DNA of 64,000 nucleotides, taken from positions 10,367,001 to 10,431,000 of the forward strand of contig CM034099.1 of assembly GCA_019914945.1 (NCBI GenBank). Direction: 5' to 3'. This stretch comes from Typha latifolia. Lineage: Eukaryota; Streptophyta; Magnoliopsida; Poales; Typhaceae. Shown here in pieces: positions 57,812 through 64,000 of the stretch (the first letter of the stretch is position 1; every line of letters begins with the position of its first letter). The position numbers were made by a program, and so were the translations under genes. Under the pieces are notes generated by a model, which saw only the letters and a program-made list of their open reading frames with translations, had not been told where the DNA came from and ran no database searches.

Positions 57812-58478
57812 CCACACACTACTCTTCACCTACTAGCAAGGTCTCTAAAGGAGTATCCTGCTCCACTCGCTTACCTGAGTTTTTGGAAAGGAGAAAACAA
57901 TGAGAGTCTTGAACTAAAGGCTCGATGGTTAGACCTTACCCCGAATCAATGATGCCAAATAGAGAGTAAATTATTTATTGGATAATATGAATCAAAAAGC
58001 AGCATGATGCCATGTATCAGCATGTATATATATATCCTCAATGTCATATATATGAATGAAATCAATTCTCATGAATGAGCATATTATATCCTCAACAAAA
58101 AATATATCACATGATGAAATTACCATATAACATCTCCGAATATAATAACATATCATAAATAACAATTGTGATCCAATGATACTAGTCACATCAATGATGA
58201 TGCATGATGCATGCCAACCACTAGATAATCGTATATGTCAAAGGCAAATATAATCCACATATCTCTCACTATCACAATCATCCATCTCAACTCTGAATAT
58301 CATCCACCATGCTGGACTATGGTACCCGGCCCTAAACTCGATACACATTATGTCACAAGCTCAGAGCATACCCTGTCATACGCTAAGAGTATCTCTATAA
58401 ATAAATCATACCTTACGAAACGCTAAGGGTATCTCTGTAGATAAATTATACCCTGTCATACGCTAAGGGTATCTCAGC
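57812..58478 (-). mobile_element. LTR internal fragment, minus, in element I gag
   Basis: Matches 51355-52020 of the H LTR directly (CACTACTCTTCACC.ACTAG; GTATCCTGCTC.A; AATATATCACATGATGAAAT). Both ends are internal to the LTR, so it looks like a filler or recombination product, not an intact insertion. Confidence 0.7.
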
Positions 58479-58613
58479 ATATTTTTATTTTATTTATTTA
58501 TTTGCCATCGTACTCGTAGAAAGTATTATTAAGGCTTCATGTATCTCAAGCATATTGAGATGCATGGCTGGTCATGATTCCTATTTCGGGTCGTGACAAT
58601 GTTTTATCAGAGC
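58479..58613 (+). mobile_element. Element J 5' LTR end and PBS
   Basis: The last 120 bp of a J LTR, ending TTTCGGGTCGTGACA at 58598, followed by a degenerate PBS (TTTTATCAGAGCC, about 58601-58613). Confidence 0.75.
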
Positions 58614-58747
58614 CTAAAATTTTGTCATCCAAAATCACCCTTAGAGTTGTGTGGAGGTCTAGTGGCATAAGCTTAGGTTCGTTATGAAAATTTTATTATA
58701 TTTAGGAAAATTATTCTTATCTCATTTATAAATCTTGAAGGGGCAAT

Positions 58748-59890
58748 ATGTATACGCGTCGTCATCGACGAGGAGCTGCGACCCAGAGTTTATCTCATGA
58801 TAGGAGTAGGGAGCAAGAGTCGGCTCCTACTCAAGCGCTAGCTCTTTCACCAACTGTTATTCCTGGTTCGGGATTGGAAACTACTCCTACCCAAGCTTCT
58901 ACTCCTATCCAGACTCCTACCCCATCCTAGATCCCCACTCCTACCCTAGTTCCTGCTACTCATACAGTGGTATCAATGCTATAGACCCTTCTTTAGGCCA
59001 TTGGAGGACAGTCATTGCAGACTCCGGCTACATCAGAGTTAAGGTCCTTTAGTCTAGATAGGGGTACAGTGTTTGAAATTTTTTTGAAGGTATCTCCACC
59101 TGCCTTTAGAGGGACTACTAATCCGATTGAAGCAGAGGCATGGCTGTTGCAAATCGAGAAGATATTGCGAGTATTGGATTGTTTAGAGGATCAAAGGGTT
59201 GCCTTGACAACCTATATGTTTGAGGATCGAGCAGAGCATTGGTGGTAGATGATTGAGCGCCAGTACATTGGACGAGAGAAGGAGCTGACCTGGAGAAACT
59301 TTAAGAGGATTTTCTTCGAGAAGTACTATCCTTGGGCCTTAATGAAAAAGAAACATGATTAGTTCTTTGAGCTGAGATAGGGAGGCATGTCTGTGGTGGA
59401 CTTTGAGGTGAGGTTCACCGAGCTATTGCGATTTGTTCCACATATAGCAGTGAGCGAGGAAGAGAAAGTTAGCTTTTTCGAGGGTAAGTTGCGGCCAGCC
59501 ATCAGAGATAGGATATCACTATTCCAGTGTCAGACACTTCTAGAAATGGTGTCAAAGGCAATCCTCTCCGAGAGAAACATTGGGGAGCTTCACCAAGAAC
59601 GAGAATAGCAGCATCCACAGAAGAAGCTGAGGAGGTACCAGGAGCAAAATAGAGGTGGTCAGTCGTCTAGACAACCCTTGAGGGCCGGGAGTGCACCAAA
59701 CCCTTCTGGGGGAGGTCCCAAACAGAGTCAGCTTAAAAATTGTACGAGTTGTGGACGCCCCCATTCGTCTAGTGTTGGGTGCAATGGAGTACCCCGAAGC
59801 TGCTACAACTATGGAAGATCCGGCCACTTGGCGAGAGATTGCAGAGTACCACGTGGGGGATGGTGTCCAACTTCTCAGCAGGATCAATAG
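58748..59890 (+). pseudogene. Element J gag
   Basis: Starts MYTRRHRRGAATQSLSHDRS, as in the minus fragment at 9251. The gag domain is seen as FLKVSPPAFRGTTNPIEAEA, VALTTYMFEDRAEHWW, VDFEVRFTELLRFVPHIAVS and LRPAIRDRISLFQ. A zinc knuckle SCYNYGRSGHLARDC has its second Cys changed to Tyr. Stops at PTPS*, HWW* and ELR*. Confidence 0.82.
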
Positions 59891-60009
59891 CATCGACTGT
59901 CCCAGTCTGGCACAGCGAACAATAGGCCTCCAGTGAGTAGCGGAAATCCAAGAGCAAGGCCAGAGAATAAAGGAAGAATTTATACTTTGATGCAGGAAGA
60001 GGCTGAGCA

Positions 60010-60440
60010 CTCACCATCCGTGATGCAAGGTACATTATCTATTTCTTCCATACCAGCTAAAGTCCTTATAGACTCTTGAGCCTCACACTCTTTTGGTTCA
60101 CCTGATTTTCTTTCTTTATTACTTATTGCACTTGAGATTATGGAATCATATTTAGCAGTGACTACACCCATAGGGAGGCCCATACTTTTAAATCTTATTT
60201 GCAAATCTTGTTTAATAGAGATAGACGATCGAAACTTCCAAGTAGATCTTATTTGTCTAGACATGCATGATTTTGATGTTATACTGAATATGGATTGGCT
60301 ATCTGCATATCATGCTATAGTAGATTGTAGAATAAAAAGGGTTATATTTTCTATCTCAAAGAAGCCAGAATTTTTCTTCCAGGGTGAGCGAAAGATTCCT
60401 ACCACAATATTATCTCAGCGCTTCAAGCAAATCAATTAAT
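60010..60440 (+). pseudogene. Element J protease
   Basis: VLIDS*ASHSF is the protease active site with the Gly codon turned into a stop, followed by DRNFQVDLICLDMHDFDVIL, NMDWLSAYHAIVDCRIKRV and the C-terminal part. Confidence 0.8.
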
Positions 60441-60462
60441 AAAAAAAGGATGCCTAGGCTTT

Positions 60463-60785
60463 TTGGCATCGGTAGTGGGAGTGGAGCGTGCAGAGCAGGA
60501 GATTCATGAACTTCAAGTGGTAAATGAATTTCTAGATGTTTTTCCTGAAGATCTACCTAGTCTTCCACCCGATAGAGAGATAGACTTCACCATAGATCTG
60601 CCTCCCGGCACTGAACCAATATCAAAGGCACCCTACAGGACGGCACCAGCAGAACTTAGAGAGTTGCAAACCCAACTTCAAGACTTGCTGGATTTAGGTT
60701 TCATTCGTCCAAGTGTATCACCTTGGGGAGCACTAGTTTTATTTGTAAAGAAAAAAGATAGATTGATGCGTCTTTGCATTGATTC
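60463..60785 (+). pseudogene. Element J RT N-terminus, interrupted by LTR G
   Basis: [58 protein letters not shown] and LMRLCIDS, after which LTR sequence begins. The rest of RT and all RNase H is absent; pol resumes at 63660 in the integrase. Confidence 0.85.
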
Positions 60786-60950
60786 CTGCACTGCATGGCA
60801 CGACAGCTCGTGCCATGCAGTGGCAGCAGAGATGGGCGCCACGCGCCCCAAGCGCTGGCCCGGCCAACTTGGCCGAGCCACCTGGCGCGGTGGGCCCCCG
60901 CCCCCGCCGCCGCCGTAGCCTCCCTCCCCACCGCCTCTCTCTCCCTTTAC

Positions 60951-60989
<39 letters not shown>

Positions 60990-61501
60990 CTCTTTCGAGC
61001 TCTCTATGACCTTTCTCTCTTTCTCTCTCTCAAACACTCTCTCTCTCTTTACCCGCTACCGCTGCCACCTCCTCTAGCTCCGGTGAGCCTCCCTGTCTCT
61101 CTCTCTCCCTCCTTCTCTCTCTCTCTACCTCTCTCTCTATTTCTCTTTTTCGCCTTGTCGGTTTCCTCTCGGAACCACCGGAGGATTGAGCCGTCGGCGA
61201 GAGGCCGGCCGCTGAGTGGCCACCAGCGGCCGCACCCCTCCCCTATGGCCCAACCCTCTTTTTCCTTTTTCTTTCTTCTTCTTCTTCTTCTTCTTCTTCT
61301 CTTTCTTCTTCCTCTCCTCCTCCTCCTTCTTCCCTTCTCTCCTCTATCTACATCCTACAAGTGGTGTTGGGCTCGGCCCAACGCCCTTGTAGCGCCAGGC
61401 GCTGGGCTCGGCCCAGCGCCTTGCTGTGCATGGTGTTGGGCTAAGCCCAGCACTATATGCATTTCTATATCTTTGTTTTTTTTCTCTCTCTCTTCTCTTT
61501 C

Positions 61502-61528
<27 letters not shown>
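61502..61528. repeat. (TA)n microsatellite
   Basis: About 13 TA units within LTR G. Confidence 0.95.
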
Positions 61529-61533
<5 letters not shown>

Positions 61534-62260
61534 ATTAGTTTAGCTTAGTTAATTTAATGTGATTAAGTTATACAAATTAAATATAATTATATCATAGTTA
61601 GTATATAGTTCTAATTATACCATGTTTAGCAAAATGCCTGCAATATAAATTACTATTTTAATCCTAAGAAATTTTTAGGGTTATGTACGTATATTCTTAC
61701 GTAATTAATTGCAGTAACTTAATTTTTATTTTCTTAATTATCAAAGAGAATAATAGACAGATAAAATATATTCTAAATACACAAATAAATAATATAATTA
61801 TGATTAATAAATAACAAAAACAAATATAAAAATGAAGAGTACATAATTATAATAAGAAACTATTCTTTTGTCTTGTTAATTTTAATTAATAGAAAGACTG
61901 ACATATTTGTTATAAATAATTTCAGATCCCGACCCCCCTGTTCAAGATTCCGTGGACTTAGCTATCGAGGCGTGATCGTTATCGTAGTAGCGTGAACGAG
62001 TGGTGGTTTGGTATTTGTAGTGGGGTGAGTAGTCTTATCCCTTAGACGCATTTCTCAAATTAGGTTATATTATATATTTGTGTATATGCATGTTTTGGCC
62101 TCCAGCATGATTATATGATTTTATCTAGAGATGATTATAGTCGAGCATATTTTATCATGCATTCGACTATGCCGATTTGGAATATGAGTACATTGGTGAT
62201 ATATATAGAGATGATTAGAGATGATTCTACTATTATGATTGTTTACCGAGTTGATCTGTA

Positions 62261-62380
62261 GCATGAGTATGCATGTAATAGATTTGCATGAGTATGCATG
62301 TAATAGATTTGCACGAGTATGCATGTAATAGATTTGCACGAGTATGCATGTAATAGATTAGCATGAGTATGCATGTGTTG
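62261..62380. repeat. 25 bp minisatellite in LTR G
   Basis: Nearly five units of GCATGAGTATGCATGTAATA plus GATTT, starting at 62261, 62286, 62311, 62336 and 62361; the unit contains the palindrome ATGCAT. Variants alternate GCATG and GCACG. Confidence 0.9.
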
Positions 62381-63659
62381 ACGATACAGTTGGAGACTAC
62401 ATTGCATCATTTTCTCTTGATTCCTATTCCACCTAAATTCTTGTTATGCATTCACTTGTTATCGTACTGGATATATGCATATGATCTGTCATTTAGAAGG
62501 AAAGCGTGAAATGTGATTGATAGGATAGTTGATAGAAAGCGTAAGTCTGAGGTCGTTAGTCTGTGTGCACAGCAGACATTCGGACACATGCCGTTCGCTA
62601 GGGCATATGTGGCGAGTTATCCTCACGAGGTTTCTATCAACTATGTGGGTGCCCGGTCCGGATGGATGTTGATACCCTAGCGGGTGGCGGGGTATGGTTA
62701 TATTAGAGATACTCTTGCGGGTGGCGGAGTATGCTCTGAGCCTTTGGACATGATGTTGAGACCGGGTACCGGGTATTGACTGTGCACAGTGGTCTAGTAT
62801 GATGATATTATACCGAGATGTCGGTGATGATCGTGATGTTGAGAAACCGATATGATTTCATTATTATCTAGCATACCTGATTATTGAGTGGTCAATATAC
62901 ATCACATATGATTGCATTTGATATCATAGCATTGTCATGGTCGGCATGCATCATATATCATATTTGAGGGAGAGTTGTGATGATCATACGACGTGGTGAC
63001 CTCTTTATTCATGCTCGAGGATTATGTATTCTTATCAGTTATGACATGTTATCTACTTTTCATTTATGTAGTATTGAGGACACATTCATTTACTCATTCA
63101 TGACATGATACTCTTTCTGATTCATATTATCCAGTACTCTCTGTTTGGTATCACTGATTCGGGGTAAGGTCTATTCACTGAGCCTTTAGCTCATGACTCT
63201 CTTGTTTTCTCCTTTCCAAAAACCCAGGTGAACAAGAGGAGCAGGATACTCCCTTAGAGGTCTTGCTGGTGAGTGAGGAGTAGAGTGTAGTTAGTGTTGT
63301 ATGCCAGATGAGTTATCTTATCTGATGTAATAATTGACATCCTCCAAAGTGTATCTGTATCCTTGTCTTATATTTTAGCAAGTGACTTTGTACTTGTATA
63401 ATTATGTATATACCTCTGTTGTGTATATGTAGTTGTGAAAAGCTCTTGATGATGTGTTGTGGCCTGTGTAGGGCCCATGTAGGGTTATTTGTATGCTGTT
63501 GACAGTTAGACTTGAGTTATTCTTAATTTAGATATTGTGTATAAAATTTTGATGTGGCTACAGGTTTATTTGATTGTCTGTAACAAACCGATTGGTCAGG
63601 TGCTATGCACATGCCGTGTGGGCTCGTGATATGCACGTGTTTAGAGTGTGGGTGTCACA

Positions 63660-64000
63660 GAGTCGATGTCCTAGCCAATGAAGAGTTAAAGAATGAAATT
63701 ATGTCAGAGGCTCACAGTTCAGGATTCAGTATCCATCCAGGCAGCACAAAAATGTATAGAGATTTGCGAGAAAACTTCTGATGGAATGGCATGAAAAAGG
63801 ACATAGCTAACTTTGTTGCCAGATGTCTCACTTGTTAGTAAATCAAAGTTGAGCACCAAAAACCTACAGGGATGTTACAACCTTTGCCTTTATCGGAATG
63901 GAAGTCGGAGGACGTGACTATGGACTTTGTCTTAGGACTTCCCCACACTAGATCAAATCATAATACAATTTGGGTGATCATGGACAGACTAACTAAGTCT
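63660..64000 (+). pseudogene. Element J integrase start (runs out of window)
   Basis: ANEELKNEIMSEAHSSGFSI, HPGSTKMYRDLREN, GMKKDIANFVARCLTC and IKVEHQKPTGMLQPLPL form the zinc region, then MDFVLGLPHTRSNHNTIWVI and MDRLTKS start the core. Stops at ENF* and CLTC*. Continuation lies beyond 64000. Confidence 0.85.

Larger units (their letters stand above)
60786..63659 (+). mobile_element. Large LTR G (2.9 kb) inside element J pol
   Basis: Begins with the ACTGCATGGCACGA hairpin (60790-60821) and ends GGGTGTCACA (63659). It lacks the first about 25 bp seen in the H LTR. It contains CT repeats, GGTGAGCCTCC near 61081, (CTT)n near 61270, (TA)n at 61502-61528, a donor-like GGGGTGAGTAG near 62026 and an acceptor-like AAAACCCAG|GTGAAC near 63230. 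About 1.3 kb of J pol is missing across the insertion, and no target duplication is found. Confidence 0.75.

Noticed and set aside
60795..61538. 247-codon ORF rich in Ser/Leu/Phe
   Set aside because: It is the CT-repeat leader of LTR G; several overlapping frames are open and the peptide is low complexity.
62261..62380. Evenly spaced short repeats considered as a CRISPR array
   Set aside because: The 25 bp units are directly tandem with no unique spacers, lie in an LTR of a plant genome, and no cas genes exist.

Overview
The window is nuclear DNA of a flowering plant. The evidence is a spliced single-copy gene with canonical GT-AG introns, a SAUR auxin-response gene, and dense nested LTR retrotransposons whose primer-binding sites match plant initiator-Met tRNA. 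The GC-rich first exon grading into AT-richer later exons, together with introns of 10 and 18 kb swollen by retrotransposons, suggests a monocot. Palm-like genomes fit this architecture, but that is inference only.

Region 1 (1-31433) is dominated by one minus-strand gene. It encodes an AIF/AMID-like (AIFM2/FSP1-related) FAD/NAD(P)H oxidoreductase of 361 residues, split into four exons that rejoin perfectly in frame. Exons total 1086 bp and introns total 29225 bp. Intron 2 (18.1 kb) holds a Tourist-like MITE, several copies of one LTR family (called J here) in both orientations, an organelle-like insertion inside one J LTR, and an old CRM-like Ty3/Gypsy element with a perfect target-site duplication. 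Intron 1 (10.6 kb) holds two inverted solo LTRs of another family (K), a truncated Copia element and a minus-strand Copia RT remnant.

Region 2 (31434-49076) is intergenic. It starts with the probable promoter of the oxidoreductase gene, followed by LINE and gag remnants. Next comes a 12 kb minus-strand chromovirus (A, 35045-47076) interrupted by a plus-strand chromovirus (B, 39445-45634), then LTR fragments that include a short inverted repeat.

Region 3 (49077-64000) holds the intronless SAUR gene (minus, 49077-49454). Beyond it lies a mosaic of Gypsy pieces: the minus-strand element H, LTR fragments, and plus-strand elements I and J. A large LTR (G) interrupts J, whose integrase runs out of the window.

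Only two genes look functional; nearly everything else is decayed mobile DNA. The most unusual signal is in family J. Its LTR carries two consensus spliceosomal intron signatures in the transcribed leader, and one copy with its own target-site duplication lacks exactly the first GT...AG interval, as if spliced RNA had been reverse transcribed. Similar donor motifs recur in the other Gypsy LTR families here.
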